Assembly: GCF_000647975.1 (NCBI RefSeq)
Contig: NZ_JFKE01000006.1
Location: 124,001-188,000 of the forward strand
Source: Actibacterium mucosum KCTC 23349
Lineage (GTDB): Bacteria; Pseudomonadota; Alphaproteobacteria; Rhodobacterales; Rhodobacteraceae
Length of the DNA: 64,000 nucleotides
Direction of reading: 5' to 3'
Made by a program: the position numbers and the translations under genes. Below, piece after piece: positions 1-9,712 of the stretch; position 1 is the stretch's first letter, and each line of letters begins with the position of its first letter. The notes below the pieces were generated by a model, which saw only the letters and a list, made by a program, of their open reading frames with translations, was not told the DNA's origin and did no database searches.

Positions 1-64
1 TTTCGGTTTGGGGTTTGCGTTTGGGCGGCGGATTGCCTAGGTGTAGTGCAGAGATAAAGCATGG

Positions 65-81
65 ACTTTATTTTTTAAAGT
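65..81. promoter_or_regulatory. Inverted repeat upstream of the HxlR gene (candidate operator)
   Basis: ACTTTA, a five-T spacer and TAAAGT form a perfect dyad with 6-bp arms, ending about 20 bp before the start codon of the HxlR-type gene. HxlR regulators bind as dimers to short inverted repeats near their own gene, so this is a plausible autoregulatory site. The pattern is seen directly; the assignment is inferred. Confidence 0.4.
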
Positions 82-101
82 AACGAAACCGTGAGGGTGT
101 G

Positions 102-761
102 ATGGCCAAAACCCGCAGCTACAACTTGCTTTGCCCCATCGCGCGGGCGCTGGACGCGGTGGGCGACCGTTGGAGCCTGCTGATCCTACGTGATCTGCAT
201 GCGGGCCCGGCGCGGTTTGCCGATCTGCAATCGGGGCTGACCGGAATCGCGTCGAACCTGTTGTCGGACCGGCTGGTGCATCTGGCGGCCGAGGGGTTTT
301 TAGAAAAGGGGCCGGGGCCACATGGCACAACGCTGTACCAGCTAACCGATGTGGGCTGGTCGACGCGGCAATTGCTGTTTGAACTGGCGCGGCTGGGTGG
401 GCAGCTTATGCCCGTGGCCAAGCCCAAGAAACCGGGCAACCTGCGCACCATCGCGGTGACACTGGCCGCCGCGTTGGAACGCGCCGGGGCGGGCGACACG
501 CCGCTGACCGCAACGCTCGAAGTGGAAGGCGAAGCCTTTGCAATCGAAACCGGGAACGGCACAGTATCTGTGACAGCCGGCGCGGCCTTGGGCAACGATC
601 TGCGGCTTGTGTCCAGTTACGACGCGCTGCTGCAAGTTTCCGTCGGCGCCATCAGCTTGCACGCGTTTTCCGAACGCTTTGCCAGCCTGAGCGGCGGCAC
701 CGAGAACAGCCAAAGCGCCCTGATGCAGGCCCTTGCCGGGGCCATGGCACAAATACAATAG
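102..761 (+). CDS. HxlR-type winged-helix regulator with C-terminal SCP2-like domain
   Basis: Transcription regulator of the HxlR family. Residues about 7-95 hold the family pattern: Cys11, the GDRWSLLILRDL helix start (21-32), and a winged-helix region ending in a TLYQLTDVG wing. The protein is about 219 aa, nearly twice the size of a minimal HxlR protein. The extra C-terminal half (about 105-219) looks like the small sterol-carrier (SCP2-like) domain found fused to some HxlR proteins, which could bind a hydrophobic ligand. The ATG at 102 is chosen over the GTG at 99 because GAGGG at 93-97 is suitably spaced. A perfect dyad (65-81) lies just upstream. Its target genes cannot be told from the window, since any divergent partner is off the left edge. 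The regulator call is firm; the ligand domain is tentative. Confidence 0.8.
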   Translation: MAKTRSYNLLCPIARALDAVGDRWSLLILRDLHAGPARFADLQSGLTGIASNLLSDRLVHLAAEGFLEKGPGPHGTTLYQLTDVGWSTRQLLFELARLGGQLMPVAKPKKPGNLRTIAVTLAAALERAGAGDTPLTATLEVEGEAFAIETGNGTVSVTAGAALGNDLRLVSSYDALLQVSVGAISLHAFSERFASLSGGTENSQSALMQALAGAMAQIQ

Positions 762-864
762 CTGTGGATAACCGCTATATACCGCTTCCCCCACCCCATC
801 ACACCACATATAGTGTTTGTCAAAGCATGCGGCGCTAAGCTGCGGCACGACCAAGGGGTAAGGC

Positions 865-1674
865 ATGGCGCATATCATCGTTGTGGGGAACGAAAAGGGC
901 GGTGCGGGCAAATCGACCATGTCGATGCATGTTGCCACCGCGTTGTCGCGCATGGGTCACAAGGTGGGAACGCTGGATCTGGACCTGCGGCAACGCAGCT
1001 TTGGCCGCTATATCGACAATCGCCAGAAATTTTGTGCCAAACATGGCCTGAACCTGCCGACACCGGAATACCGCGACCTGCCAGAGATCGACAAGGACAG
1101 CCTGCAGCCCGGCGAAAACATTTTTGACCGCCGCCTGTCCATGGCCGTGTCCGGGATGGAGCAGGACGCCGATTTCATCCTGATCGATTGCCCCGGCTCG
1201 CACACGCGGCTCAGTCAGGTCGCGCATTCGCTGGCCGACACGCTGATCACGCCGCTGAATGACAGCTTTGTTGATTTCGACCTCTTGGCGCGCACCGATG
1301 CCGATGACGGTCGAATTCTGGGTCCGTCTGTCTATTCCGAAATGGTGTGGAGCGCGCGCCAGTTACGCGCGCAAGCCGGCCTCAGCGCGATTGACTGGGT
1401 GGTGCTGCGCAATCGGGTGGGCGCGCAAAACATGCACAACAAGAAGAAGATGGGCGAGGCACTGGACACGCTGGCCCGCCGCATCGGTTTCCGCGTGGCG
1501 CCCGGGTTCAACGAGCGGGTGATCTTTCGCGAGCTGTTCCCCAATGGCACCACGCTGCTCGATCTGCGCGATCTGGGTGTTGGGAACCTGAACCTGTCGA
1601 ACCTGGCTGCCCGGCAAGAGCTGCGCGACCTGATGATCGCGCTGAACCTGCCCGGCGTGACGGTCGATTTCTGA
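865..1674 (+). CDS. mipZ: MipZ-type ParA-like ATPase, division-site positioning
   Basis: P-loop ATPase of the ParA/MinD superfamily that, in Caulobacter and Rhodobacter, forms a gradient from the poles and blocks FtsZ assembly away from midcell. The deviant Walker A motif KGGAGKST is at residues 11-18, followed by DLDLRQRS and FILIDCPGS, the usual MipZ switch and Walker B regions. At 269 aa the length fits MipZ. It stands alone and is convergent with glpK, with only 3 bp between the two stop codons. MipZ is characteristic of alphaproteobacteria lacking MinCD, which supports the taxonomic placement. Confidence 0.88.
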   Translation: MAHIIVVGNEKGGAGKSTMSMHVATALSRMGHKVGTLDLDLRQRSFGRYIDNRQKFCAKHGLNLPTPEYRDLPEIDKDSLQPGENIFDRRLSMAVSGMEQDADFILIDCPGSHTRLSQVAHSLADTLITPLNDSFVDFDLLARTDADDGRILGPSVYSEMVWSARQLRAQAGLSAIDWVVLRNRVGAQNMHNKKKMGEALDTLARRIGFRVAPGFNERVIFRELFPNGTTLLDLRDLGVGNLNLSNLAARQELRDLMIALNLPGVTVDF

Positions 1675-1677
1675 ACT

Positions 1678-3165
1678 TCAGACCAACAACGTGGCCTGCA
1701 CCGCGCGGCCCCATGCGGCGTATTTGGCACTGCGCGTCCCCTCGTCCATCTGCGGGGTGAATTGCCGCTCGCGCGCCCAGTTGGCGGCAAAGCCGTCCAT
1801 ATCGGGGCAGATCCCCGCGCGCATGCCCGCCAGCCAAGCCGCGCCCAGCGCGGTGGTTTCCAGAATATGCGGCCGGTCAACGGCGGCACCGGTGATGTCG
1901 GCCAGAAACTGCATCGTCCAGTCCGAGGCGGTCATGCCGCCATCCACCCGCAGCACCGCATCGCCGCCCTGCGCGCCCCAGTCGGCCTGCATCGCCTGCA
2001 GCAGATCGCGGGTCTGATAGCCCACGCTTTGCAGCGCGGCGCGGGCAAACTCGGCCGGCCCACTGCCACGGGTCAGCCCGTAAACCGCACCGCGGCATTC
2101 GGCGTTCCAGTAAGGCGCGCCAAGGCCGGTGAAGGCGGGCACCAGGATCACGTCCTGCCCCGCATCGGCGGTTTCGGCCAGCGCTTGCGTCTGATCCGCC
2201 GCCTCGATAATGCCCAGCCCGTCGCGCAGCCATTGCACCGCGGCCCCGGCCACAAAGATCGAACCCTCCAGCGCATAGGTCACCTTGCCGTCCAGCTGAT
2301 AGGCGATCGTGGTCAGCATCCGGTTTTGCGAGGTCACCATGGTGTCGCCGGTGTTCAGCAGCGCGAAACAACCGGTGCCATAGGTCGATTTCATCATGCC
2401 GGGCTGAAAGCAGGCCTGCCCGATGGTCGCGGCCTGCTGGTCGCCCGCCACACCCAGGATCGGGATGGCGGCGCCAAACAGCGCCGGGTCGGTGGTGCCG
2501 AAATCGCTGGCGCAATCGCGCACCTCGGGCAGCATGGCCATGGGTACGCCCAGTAGCGCACAGATCTCGGCATCCCACGCGCCATCGGCGATGTTGTACA
2601 TCAGCGTGCGCGCGGCGTTGGTGGCGTCGGTCACATGGGACGCGCCGCCGGTCAGCTTCCAGATCAGGAACGTGTCGACGGTGCCAAAGATCAGCTGCCC
2701 GGCCTCGGCCCGGGCGCGGGCGCCGTCGACATTGTCCAGCAGCCATTTCAGCTTGGTGCCCGAGAAATATGGGTCAAGCAGCAGGCCGGTGCGCGCGGTG
2801 ATCATCGGCTCGTGGCCATCGGCCTTGAGCGCGTCGCAGATGCCGGCGGTGCGGCGGTCCTGCCAGACGATGGCGCGGTGGATCGGTTCGCCGGTCTCGC
2901 GATCCCAGACCAGCGTGGTTTCGCGCTGGTTGGTGATGCCGATGGCAGCGATGTCGCCGGCGGTCAGCCCGGCCTTGTCCAGCGCCGCGCGGCCGGTGGC
3001 CAGCGTGGTAGCCCACAGATCGGCGGGCGCGTGCTCCACCCAGCCCGATTGCGGGAAATGCTGAGTGAACTCTTCCTGCGCGGACGCTTTGGCCGTCAGG
3101 CCCGCGTCAAACACGATGGCGCGGCTGGACGTGGTGCCTTGGTCAAAGGCCAGTATGTGGCTCAT
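1678..3165 (-). CDS. glpK: Glycerol kinase
   Basis: FGGY-family kinase phosphorylating glycerol to sn-glycerol 3-phosphate with ATP. The N-terminus ([18 protein letters not shown]) is the classic GlpK phosphate-binding start. [18 protein letters not shown] segment and a C-terminal [18 protein letters not shown] segment match both FGGY lobes. Its 495 aa is the normal GlpK length. It is the second gene of a leftward pair, starting 2 bp after the glpD stop, so the two are co-transcribed. No glpF facilitator or Glp ABC transporter is adjacent. The nearest uptake system is the divergent ribose-type ABC transporter. Confidence 0.95.
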   Translation of the reverse strand: MSHILAFDQGTTSSRAIVFDAGLTAKASAQEEFTQHFPQSGWVEHAPADLWATTLATGRAALDKAGLTAGDIAAIGITNQRETTLVWDRETGEPIHRAIVWQDRRTAGICDALKADGHEPMITARTGLLLDPYFSGTKLKWLLDNVDGARARAEAGQLIFGTVDTFLIWKLTGGASHVTDATNAARTLMYNIADGAWDAEICALLGVPMAMLPEVRDCASDFGTTDPALFGAAIPILGVAGDQQAATIGQACFQPGMMKSTYGTGCFALLNTGDTMVTSQNRMLTTIAYQLDGKVTYALEGSIFVAGAAVQWLRDGLGIIEAADQTQALAETADAGQDVILVPAFTGLGAPYWNAECRGAVYGLTRGSGPAEFARAALQSVGYQTRDLLQAMQADWGAQGGDAVLRVDGGMTASDWTMQFLADITGAAVDRPHILETTALGAAWLAGMRAGICPDMDGFAANWARERQFTPQMDEGTRSAKYAAWGRAVQATLLV

Positions 3166-3167
3166 GC

Positions 3168-4757
3168 TTATCCTCCCTGCGGTGCGTTGGCCGCCATCCA
3201 GCTATCCAGCGCTGCGGCCTGCGCGTCGTCAAGATGCAATCCCAGCTTGGTGCGCCGCCACAGCACATCCTCGGCGCGGCGGGCGAATTCGCGGTCCATC
3301 AGCCAGCGCAGCTCGACCTCGTAAAGCTCGGCACCGAAATCACGGCCCAGATCCGCGAGCGCGGTGGCCCCGCGCAGCATCTCGGCGGCCTCGGCCCCAT
3401 AGGTGCGGATCAGCCGTTTGGCATGGCGGGCTGACAAAAACGGATGCGCGGCGCGCAGCTGTGCGATCAGCCCGTCCACGCCATCCACCGGGAAATCGCC
3501 CCCCGGCAGCGGCACGCCGGCGGTCCATTTGTCGGGCAGGCCGGGGAAATAGGGCGCGATCTTGTCCAGCGCGCTTTCGGCCAGCCGGCGATAGGTGGTG
3601 ATCTTGCCGCCAAAGACGCTGAGCACCGGGGCGGTGCCGGTATCTTCGACCTTCAGCACATAGTCGCGCGTGGCCGCCGTGGCCGAGGTGGCGCCGTCAT
3701 CGTAAAGCGGGCGCACACCGGAATAGGTCCACACCACCTGATCGCGCGTCACCGGCTGTTCGAAATATTGCGAGGCGAAGGCGCATAGATAATCGGCCTC
3801 TTCCTCGGTACATTCGGGTTTCACATCGGGCGCGTCGTGGTCGGCATCGGTGGTGCCGATCAGGGTGAAGTCTTCCTCGTAGGGAATGGCAAAGATGATC
3901 CGACCGTCCTGACCTTGGAAGAAATAACATTTGTCGTGGTCGTAAAGGCGCGGCACCACGATATGGCTGCCGCGTACCAGCCGCACGCCCGCAGGCGCAT
4001 TGATGCGCAGGGTGTTGTGGATCATGTCGGCAACCCAGGGCCCGGCGGCGTTGACCAACATGCGCGCCGTGACCTGCCGGGTGTCGCCGGTATCGGCATC
4101 GGTCAGCGTGACGGCCCAGTGATCGCCATGGCTGTCCACACCAGAGACACGCGTGCGGGTCATGACCTGCGCCCCGCGATCTGCCGCATCCCGTGCGTTC
4201 AGCGCCACAAGTCGCGAATCCTGAACCCAGCAATCAGAATACTCGTAGGCGCGCACAAATTTGCGGTTCAGTGGCCGCCCCTCTGGTGTGCCGGGAAGCC
4301 GGAGTGTTTCGGTGCCCGGCAGGATCTTGCGCCCCCCCAGATTGTCGTAAAGAAACAGGCCCAACCGGATCAGCCATGCCGGGCGGCGGCCCTTCATCCA
4401 AGGCATGAAGAAGGTCAGCAATTTGGATGTCGGCGTGGCGCTATCGAACCGCATTTCGCGGTGATACGGCAGCACGAATCGCATCGGCCAGCTGATATGT
4501 GGCATGGCGCGCAGCAAGGTTTCGCGTTCGATCAATGCCTCGCGCACCAAACGGAACTCGAAAAACTCCAAATACCGCAAGCCGCCATGGAACAGCTTGG
4601 TCGAGGCCGAAGACGTGGCCGAGGCCAGGTCATTCATCTCGGCCAGGCCCACACGCAGCCCGCGCCCCGCAGCATCGCGCGCGATGCCACAGCCATTGAT
4701 GCCACCGCCGATCACGAACAGATCGAAATCCGTGCCATGCTTAGGTTTTTCAGCCAT
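3168..4757 (-). CDS. glpD: Aerobic glycerol-3-phosphate dehydrogenase
   Basis: FAD-dependent membrane-associated enzyme oxidising glycerol 3-phosphate to dihydroxyacetone phosphate and passing electrons to quinone. The dinucleotide-binding motif [17 protein letters not shown] is near the N-terminus, followed by [13 protein letters not shown], the GlpD family signature. A C-terminal DAO_C domain completes about 529 aa. The frame stays open upstream to 4838, but the start at 4757 (MAEKPKHG) places the FAD motif at the usual distance and avoids an atypical leader. First gene of the glpD-glpK pair, divergent from an ABC binding-protein gene. A second, longer GlpD-like enzyme lies at 10773-12515. 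Confidence 0.93.
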   Translation of the reverse strand: MAEKPKHGTDFDLFVIGGGINGCGIARDAAGRGLRVGLAEMNDLASATSSASTKLFHGGLRYLEFFEFRLVREALIERETLLRAMPHISWPMRFVLPYHREMRFDSATPTSKLLTFFMPWMKGRRPAWLIRLGLFLYDNLGGRKILPGTETLRLPGTPEGRPLNRKFVRAYEYSDCWVQDSRLVALNARDAADRGAQVMTRTRVSGVDSHGDHWAVTLTDADTGDTRQVTARMLVNAAGPWVADMIHNTLRINAPAGVRLVRGSHIVVPRLYDHDKCYFFQGQDGRIIFAIPYEEDFTLIGTTDADHDAPDVKPECTEEEADYLCAFASQYFEQPVTRDQVVWTYSGVRPLYDDGATSATAATRDYVLKVEDTGTAPVLSVFGGKITTYRRLAESALDKIAPYFPGLPDKWTAGVPLPGGDFPVDGVDGLIAQLRAAHPFLSARHAKRLIRTYGAEAAEMLRGATALADLGRDFGAELYEVELRWLMDREFARRAEDVLWRRTKLGLHLDDAQAAALDSWMAANAPQGG

Positions 4758-5084
4758 CTCGCGCCCCAATCTCTGGCAAGAAAACATTGCCTGAAGTGGT
4801 TGCGCAAACAGCGCCAAAGCGCAAGGGGCGCGACGCAAAGTTAATCAGTCGACAGCGCAAAAAAACGCGTTCGTCTGGGGCTTAAGTTGCTGAATTGATA
4901 CAGTTTTGATACACGATACAGCCATCGTTTGGAAATATATTTCCTTGTCATCAATATGTTGACTGTTTAACGATTCCCACCAACCGTTAGGGGCGTGGCG
5001 ACACAAGGAGGACGTGCCGCCCAACAGATGCCAGCCCGCCGCGACAATCGTGAAGGGTGGGTGCAAACCGAATGGGAGGAAGCG
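4758..5084. promoter_or_regulatory. Divergent control region between glpD and an ABC sugar operon
   Basis: 327 bp without a gene, noticeably A/T-richer than its flanks. It must hold promoters in both directions. GATACA occurs three times close together between about 4895 and 4922, and a perfect 14-bp palindrome follows at 4931-4944. A weak promoter-like pair, TTGTCA at 4945-4950 and TTTAAC at 4966-4971 with a 15-bp spacer, overlaps the palindrome edge. A strong ribosome-binding site (GGGAGGA) precedes the ATG at 5085. Promoter placement is inference. Confidence 0.55.
4931..4944. promoter_or_regulatory. Perfect palindrome GGAAATATATTTCC, candidate operator
   Basis: A 14-bp perfect palindrome in the middle of the glpD/ABC divergent region. 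The only transcription factor encoded in the adjacent locus is the SorC-type regulator at 8717-9712, so it is the leading candidate to bind here, but the family's sites vary and none can be matched by eye. Confidence 0.4.
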
Positions 5085-6107
5085 ATGAAAGCTTTTGTCA
5101 AAGGACTGATGGCTGCCGCGTTGGCCACAACGGCCGCGCCGGCATTTGCCGCCGAGGATACGCCGTTCCGCTGCGAGCCGGGCGAGAAATACGTGATGAA
5201 CGTGATGGTGTCGGGGGTGGAATACTGGTTCCCGGTCTACGAGATGTTCAAACAGGCCGCACAGCAGTTCGGCTGTGAAACCGAATACACCGGCACCCCG
5301 GCCTATGACATCACCCAGCAGCTTGCCAGTTTCGAGCAGGTTCTGGCCAAGAAGCCCGCGGGCATCATGGTGCACCCGATGAACTCGGACCCGTTCATTG
5401 AACCGATCAACCGCGCCGTGGATGGCGGCATTCCGGTGGTGACCTTCGCGGCGGATTCGCCGAATTCGAAGCGGATTTCCTACATCACCTCGGACAACGT
5501 GCGTGAAGGTACGTTCGTGGCTGACGCTATTGCCGAAGCCATGGGTGGCAAAGGCGAATACGCCGTGCTGGAAAACCCCGGCCAAGACAACCACGACCTG
5601 CGCATCTCGGCCTTTATCTCGCGGATGGAAGACAAGTATCCCGACATGAAGCTGGTGGCGCGTGCGGCCACCAACCAGGACCCGACCAAAGCCTATAACT
5701 CGACCCTGTCGATGATCCAGGCGCACCCGAACCTGGGCGCCATCTGGATGCCCGAGGCCAGCTCGGCGCTGGGTGCCGCGCAGGCGGTCGAGGAAAGCGG
5801 CAAGGACATCAAGATCGCCAATGCCGACGTGAACGGCAAGATTTTGGACCTGATCAAAGAGGGTAAGATCTTTGCCTCGGTCAACCCGAACCAGGGCGCG
5901 CAGGGCTATTGGGGCTTTATGCTGCTGTGGATGGCGGCCCACCCGGAGCTGATCGACCCGATGAACGATCACGCCCAGACCGGGTTTAACCCGATGGGTA
6001 TGCCGGTTGTCGACAACGGGTTCTCGATCATCACCGCCGAGATCGCCGACAACTTCTACTGGGACGCGTACCTGAAGCGTCGCGGCACCAAAGGCATCAA
6101 CGAGTGA
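5085..6107 (+). CDS. Ribose-type ABC transporter, periplasmic binding protein
   Basis: Periplasmic sugar/polyol-binding protein (Peripla_BP_4, RbsB-like). A signal peptide (MKAFVKGLMAAALATTAAPAFA) covers residues 1-22. The mature protein has the type I binding fold: IMVHPMNSDPFIEPINRAV and GIPVVTFAADSP in the first lobe, and GYWGFMLLWM near the C-terminus. Length is 340 aa. The ATG at 5085 is chosen because GGGAGGA precedes it and the signal peptide begins there; upstream in-frame codons look non-coding. First of a transporter set with the ATPase at 6183 and permease at 7699. The ligand is not evident. The adjacent polyol kinase and dehydrogenase suggest a polyol such as erythritol or a pentitol. 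Confidence 0.85.
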   Translation: MKAFVKGLMAAALATTAAPAFAAEDTPFRCEPGEKYVMNVMVSGVEYWFPVYEMFKQAAQQFGCETEYTGTPAYDITQQLASFEQVLAKKPAGIMVHPMNSDPFIEPINRAVDGGIPVVTFAADSPNSKRISYITSDNVREGTFVADAIAEAMGGKGEYAVLENPGQDNHDLRISAFISRMEDKYPDMKLVARAATNQDPTKAYNSTLSMIQAHPNLGAIWMPEASSALGAAQAVEESGKDIKIANADVNGKILDLIKEGKIFASVNPNQGAQGYWGFMLLWMAAHPELIDPMNDHAQTGFNPMGMPVVDNGFSIITAEIADNFYWDAYLKRRGTKGINE

Positions 6108-6120
6108 TGTGAACGCCGTT

Positions 6121-6145
6121 CGGGGCGGTTCCCTAGGCCGCCCCG
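6121..6145 (+). other. Hairpin after the binding-protein gene
   Basis: CGGGGCGG (6121-6128) and CCGCCCCG (6138-6145) form a perfect 8-bp G/C stem with a 9-nt loop, 13 bp past the binding-protein stop and before the ATPase gene. There is no T-run, so it looks like a 3' stabilising or partial-stop structure rather than a full terminator. Equivalent hairpins follow the other two binding-protein genes in the window. Confidence 0.6.
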
Positions 6146-6182
6146 GACACCCCGCAATACCCCCGCCCAAGGACCTTCGGCC

Positions 6183-7694
6183 ATGTTGAATGACATCGTT
6201 CTGCAACTGACCAATATCCGCAAAAGCTATGGTGCGATCCACGCGTTGAAGGGGGTGCATTTCACCCTGCGCCGCGGCGAGATCCACGCATTGGCCGGGG
6301 AAAACGGCGCCGGGAAATCGACGCTGATGAAGATTATCGACGGGATCGTGCAGCCCGATAGCGGCCAGATTGTTCTGAACGGCGACGCGCGCCAGTTCCG
6401 ATCGCCGCTGGAAGCGCAACGCGCCGGCATCGGCTTTGTGCATCAGGAAATCGCCCTTTGCCCGCAGGTCAGCGTGGCCCAGAACATCTGTATGTCACGC
6501 ATCAACACCGAGGGCGGGTTCCTTGTGAACTATCGCGAGGTCCGTCAGGTGGCCCGTGCCGCCATCGAACAGCTGGCCGATATCGACGTGAATACGCTGG
6601 TGGGGGATCTGTCGATCTCGAACCAGCAGGTGGTCGAGATTGCCAAGGCGCTGACGCTGGATTGCCAGATCCTGATCCTGGACGAACCCACCGCCGCCCT
6701 GACCGACCGCGAGACCGAGGCGTTGTTTGCCATCATGCACCGGCTGAAGGCGCAGGGCATGAGCATTATTTTCATCTCGCACCGGATGGCCGAGATTTTT
6801 GAACATTGTGACCACGTGACCGTTCTGCGCGACGGGGAATACGTGATGGACACGCCGGTGGCCGACACCACGCCCGAGGATGTGGTGAACGCCTTGGTGG
6901 GCCGGCAGATGACGCATCTGTATCCCGACAAGCTGACCGGCGACCCGACCGCGGGGCCGGTGATCCTGCGCGCCGAGGCCGTGGCCGACGAGGGCCGCGT
7001 GCGCGGCGTTGACCTGACGCTGCACAAGGGCGAGATCCTGGGCCTTGCCGGGCTGATCGGCGCCGGGCGCAGCGAGCTGGTGCAGACGCTGTGCGGGCTG
7101 CGCCGGCGGACGGCTGGGCGGGTCGAGTTGAACGGCGCCGCCATCCACCCGCGCGATTATGCCGACGCCATTCGCAGCGGGCTGGTTTACCTGTCCGAGG
7201 ACCGCAAAGGTGAAGGCGTGTTCCTGAACATGCCCATTGCTCAGAATGTCTCGGCCCTACGGCTGGACAAGGTGACAACGCCTTTTGGCATGCTGGACAG
7301 GCGTGCCGAGATGGACCAGGCCCGCACCCACGGGGCCGAGCTGCGGCTGAAGGCCGGCAGCCTGCGCGACGACGTGTCGTCGCTGTCGGGCGGCAACCAG
7401 CAGAAGGTGGCGATTGCCAAGTTGCTGACGGCGAACCCCGCGGTGATGATGCTGGACGAACCAACGCGCGGCGTCGATGTGGGCGCCAAGGCCGAGATTC
7501 ACGCGCTGCTGCGCGATTTCGCCGAACAGGGCGTGGGCATCATCGTGGTCAGCAGCGAACTGCCCGAGGTGATCGGGCTGTGCGACCGGGTGCTGGTGAT
7601 GGCCGAGGGTCGGATCAGCGGCGAGCTGTCCGGCGATCAGATGACAGAAGAGAATATCATGGCGCTGGCCTCGGGCCTGGCGCTGACGGGGTAA
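6183..7694 (+). CDS. Ribose-type ABC transporter ATPase, double-domain
   Basis: Cytoplasmic ATPase energising sugar import, with two fused nucleotide-binding domains as in RbsA/XylG. Domain 1 has Walker A GENGAGKST (39-47), a variant signature (DLSISNQQ) and Walker B LILDEPTAALTD. Domain 2 has a degenerate Walker A (GLIGAGRSE), signature LSGGNQQK and LDEPTRGVDVGA. Length (503 aa) is standard. It lies 75 bp after the binding protein with a hairpin between, and ends 4 bp before the permease. Confidence 0.92.
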   Translation: MLNDIVLQLTNIRKSYGAIHALKGVHFTLRRGEIHALAGENGAGKSTLMKIIDGIVQPDSGQIVLNGDARQFRSPLEAQRAGIGFVHQEIALCPQVSVAQNICMSRINTEGGFLVNYREVRQVARAAIEQLADIDVNTLVGDLSISNQQVVEIAKALTLDCQILILDEPTAALTDRETEALFAIMHRLKAQGMSIIFISHRMAEIFEHCDHVTVLRDGEYVMDTPVADTTPEDVVNALVGRQMTHLYPDKLTGDPTAGPVILRAEAVADEGRVRGVDLTLHKGEILGLAGLIGAGRSELVQTLCGLRRRTAGRVELNGAAIHPRDYADAIRSGLVYLSEDRKGEGVFLNMPIAQNVSALRLDKVTTPFGMLDRRAEMDQARTHGAELRLKAGSLRDDVSSLSGGNQQKVAIAKLLTANPAVMMLDEPTRGVDVGAKAEIHALLRDFAEQGVGIIVVSSELPEVIGLCDRVLVMAEGRISGELSGDQMTEENIMALASGLALTG

Positions 7695-7698
7695 GAAG

Positions 7699-8697
7699 AT
7701 GAGCGATCAGACAATGAGCAACATGACAAACCAAAGTGGCGCAAAAACCAGCATGCTGATGCGGCTGGTGCGCATGCGCGAATTCGCGTTGATCGTGATC
7801 ATTCTGGCGTTGAGCGTGTTCATGTCTTTCGCCTCGCCCTATTTCCTGACCGAGGGCAATCTGCGGGCGATCCTGCTGTCCTTCTCTACCGAGGGCATCG
7901 TGGTGGTGGGCATGACGATCCTGCTGATCGTCGGCGGCATCGACCTGTCGGTCGGCTCGGTCATGGCGCTGACGATGGCGGTGGCGGGCAAGCTGTTCCT
8001 GGTGGGGTTGGACCCCTGGGTGGCCAGCCTGATGGGCATCGGGGCGGCGGCGATGATCGGCGTGGTGATGAGCTTTTTCGTCACGCGCGTGGGCCTGCAT
8101 TACTTCATCGTGTCGCTGGCATTTCTGGGCATTGCGCGCGGGCTGACGCTGGTGGTGACGCAAGGCACGCCGCTGTCGCTGTTCTCGTTGCCGCCCGAGT
8201 TCAAATTTGTGGGCCAGGGCAGCCTTTACGGAATTCCTTTCGTGGTGATCCTGTTCTTTGTCATCGTGGGTGTGGCGGACTTTCTGCTGCGGCGGGCGAC
8301 GATTTTCCGGCGGGTCTATTACGTGGGCTCGAACGAAAAGGCGGCCGAGTATTCGGGCATCCGCGTCAAGCGGGTCAAAGCCGGTGCGATTATCCTGTGT
8401 TCCACCCTGGCGGGGCTGGCCGGCGTGATCTTCATGTCGCGCTTTGGCGCGGCCCCGCCCCAGTTTGGCGTGGGGATGGAGCTGAACGTGATCGCCGCCG
8501 CGGTGATCGGGGGCGCGGGCCTTTATGGCGGCCAGGGTTCGGTGCTGGGGGCGATCTTGGGTATCGCGCTGCTGTCGCTGGTCAGTTCGTCCTTGCAGCT
8601 GCTGGATGTGCCAGTGTTCTGGCAGGACGGCATCAAGGGTGGCATCTTGTTGGTTGCGGTGACGATTGATCATATCGTGCACACGCGCAAAGCCTGA
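7699..8697 (+). CDS. Ribose-type ABC transporter permease
   Basis: Inner-membrane permease of the RbsC/BPD_transp_2 family, 332 aa with about 8-10 hydrophobic segments. Family hallmarks are GGIDLSVGSVMAL near residue 80 and YVGSNEKAAEYSGI followed by VKRVKAGAIILCSTLAGLAG. It starts 4 bp after the ATPase gene and would work as a homodimer with it. Part of the 5085-15669 polyol locus. Confidence 0.92.
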   Translation: MSDQTMSNMTNQSGAKTSMLMRLVRMREFALIVIILALSVFMSFASPYFLTEGNLRAILLSFSTEGIVVVGMTILLIVGGIDLSVGSVMALTMAVAGKLFLVGLDPWVASLMGIGAAAMIGVVMSFFVTRVGLHYFIVSLAFLGIARGLTLVVTQGTPLSLFSLPPEFKFVGQGSLYGIPFVVILFFVIVGVADFLLRRATIFRRVYYVGSNEKAAEYSGIRVKRVKAGAIILCSTLAGLAGVIFMSRFGAAPPQFGVGMELNVIAAAVIGGAGLYGGQGSVLGAILGIALLSLVSSSLQLLDVPVFWQDGIKGGILLVAVTIDHIVHTRKA

Positions 8698-8716
8698 TGC
8701 CGAAAGGATAATACCC

Positions 8717-9712
8717 ATGCCCGCCAACCGCCGACGCGACGACCTGACCCAAGCCCGCCAGATGCACAAAGCGCTGGTGATGTATTACCTGGAAGAACGC
8801 AGCCAGGCCGATATCGCCAAAGAGCTGGGCGTGGCGCATGCCACCGTGAACCGGATGATCAAGCGTGGGCGGGCCGAGGGGTTGGTGCATATCAAGATCA
8901 CCTCGCCCATTCAGGACCTGCTGGAGCTTGAGGCGCGGCTGACCGAGCTGGGCGGGCTGAAAAACGCCGTCGTCACCCCGACGGCAAGCGACAGTCTGGA
9001 AACCGCGCTGCGTGAGGTTGGGGTGGCGGCGGCCAATCACCTGACCTCGGTCCTGCAGGATGGCATGACACTGGCAATCACCGGGGGCAAGGGTGTCAGC
9101 TCGGTGGCGCTGGGTCTGGATGGCGGAACGCGCCGCGCGGTGGATTTGTATCCTGTGACCGGGTTGGTGCAGGGCAAACACTATACAGATGTGAACCACG
9201 TCGCCGCGATCATGGCAGACAAGCTGGGCGGTCAGTCCTACCAGATTCACGCGCCACTTTTTGCCGACACGCCAGAAATGCGCGAGATGGTTTTGCAGAT
9301 GGGACCGGTGCGCAAAGTATTTGAACAGGCGCGGCAGGCGGATGTCATGATGGTGGGCATCGGTTCGATCCTGACCGATGACAGTTCCTATTACGAACTG
9401 GACCCCGACAACGGTATTGACCGCGAGGCGATCGAGGCCGCCGGTGCGCGTTCGGAACTGGTTGCACATCTGCTGACCGGTGACGGCACGGCCTGCGAGT
9501 ACGAACGCAACAGGCGACTGATCAGTCTGACGCTTGAAGAATTGCGCGCCATCCCCACACGGATCGGCGTGGCATCGGGGCTGAACAAGGCGGCGCCGAT
9601 CCTTGCGGTACTGCGCGGCGGATACCTGGACACATTGATTACGGACGAGGCCACGGCACTGAAGGTGCTGGAACTGGCTGACAGCATGCAAGGCGAGGGA
9701 GAAGCTGCATGA
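8717..9712 (+). CDS. SorC-family sugar-responsive transcription regulator
   Basis: DNA-binding regulator with an N-terminal helix-turn-helix (about residues 20-55: ERSQADIAKELGVAHATVNRM) and a C-terminal sugar-phosphate-binding SorC domain. This domain organisation is shared by EryD, DalR-type and DeoR (B. subtilis) regulators, which sense phosphorylated catabolic intermediates. The ATG at 8717 is used because GAAAGGA lies 8 bp upstream; an earlier in-frame start has no such site. It is embedded in the operon, overlapping the next gene by 4 bp (ATGA), so it probably controls this locus. The palindrome at 4931-4944 is a candidate target. The effector is unknown. Confidence 0.85.
   Translation: MPANRRRDDLTQARQMHKALVMYYLEERSQADIAKELGVAHATVNRMIKRGRAEGLVHIKITSPIQDLLELEARLTELGGLKNAVVTPTASDSLETALREVGVAAANHLTSVLQDGMTLAITGGKGVSSVALGLDGGTRRAVDLYPVTGLVQGKHYTDVNHVAAIMADKLGGQSYQIHAPLFADTPEMREMVLQMGPVRKVFEQARQADVMMVGIGSILTDDSSYYELDPDNGIDREAIEAAGARSELVAHLLTGDGTACEYERNRRLISLTLEELRAIPTRIGVASGLNKAAPILAVLRGGYLDTLITDEATALKVLELADSMQGEGEAA

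Noticed and set aside
4845-6443. A 532-codon minus-strand frame over the binding-protein gene
   Set aside because: Opposite a gene with signal peptide and ribosome-binding site; composition typical of a reverse-strand shadow.
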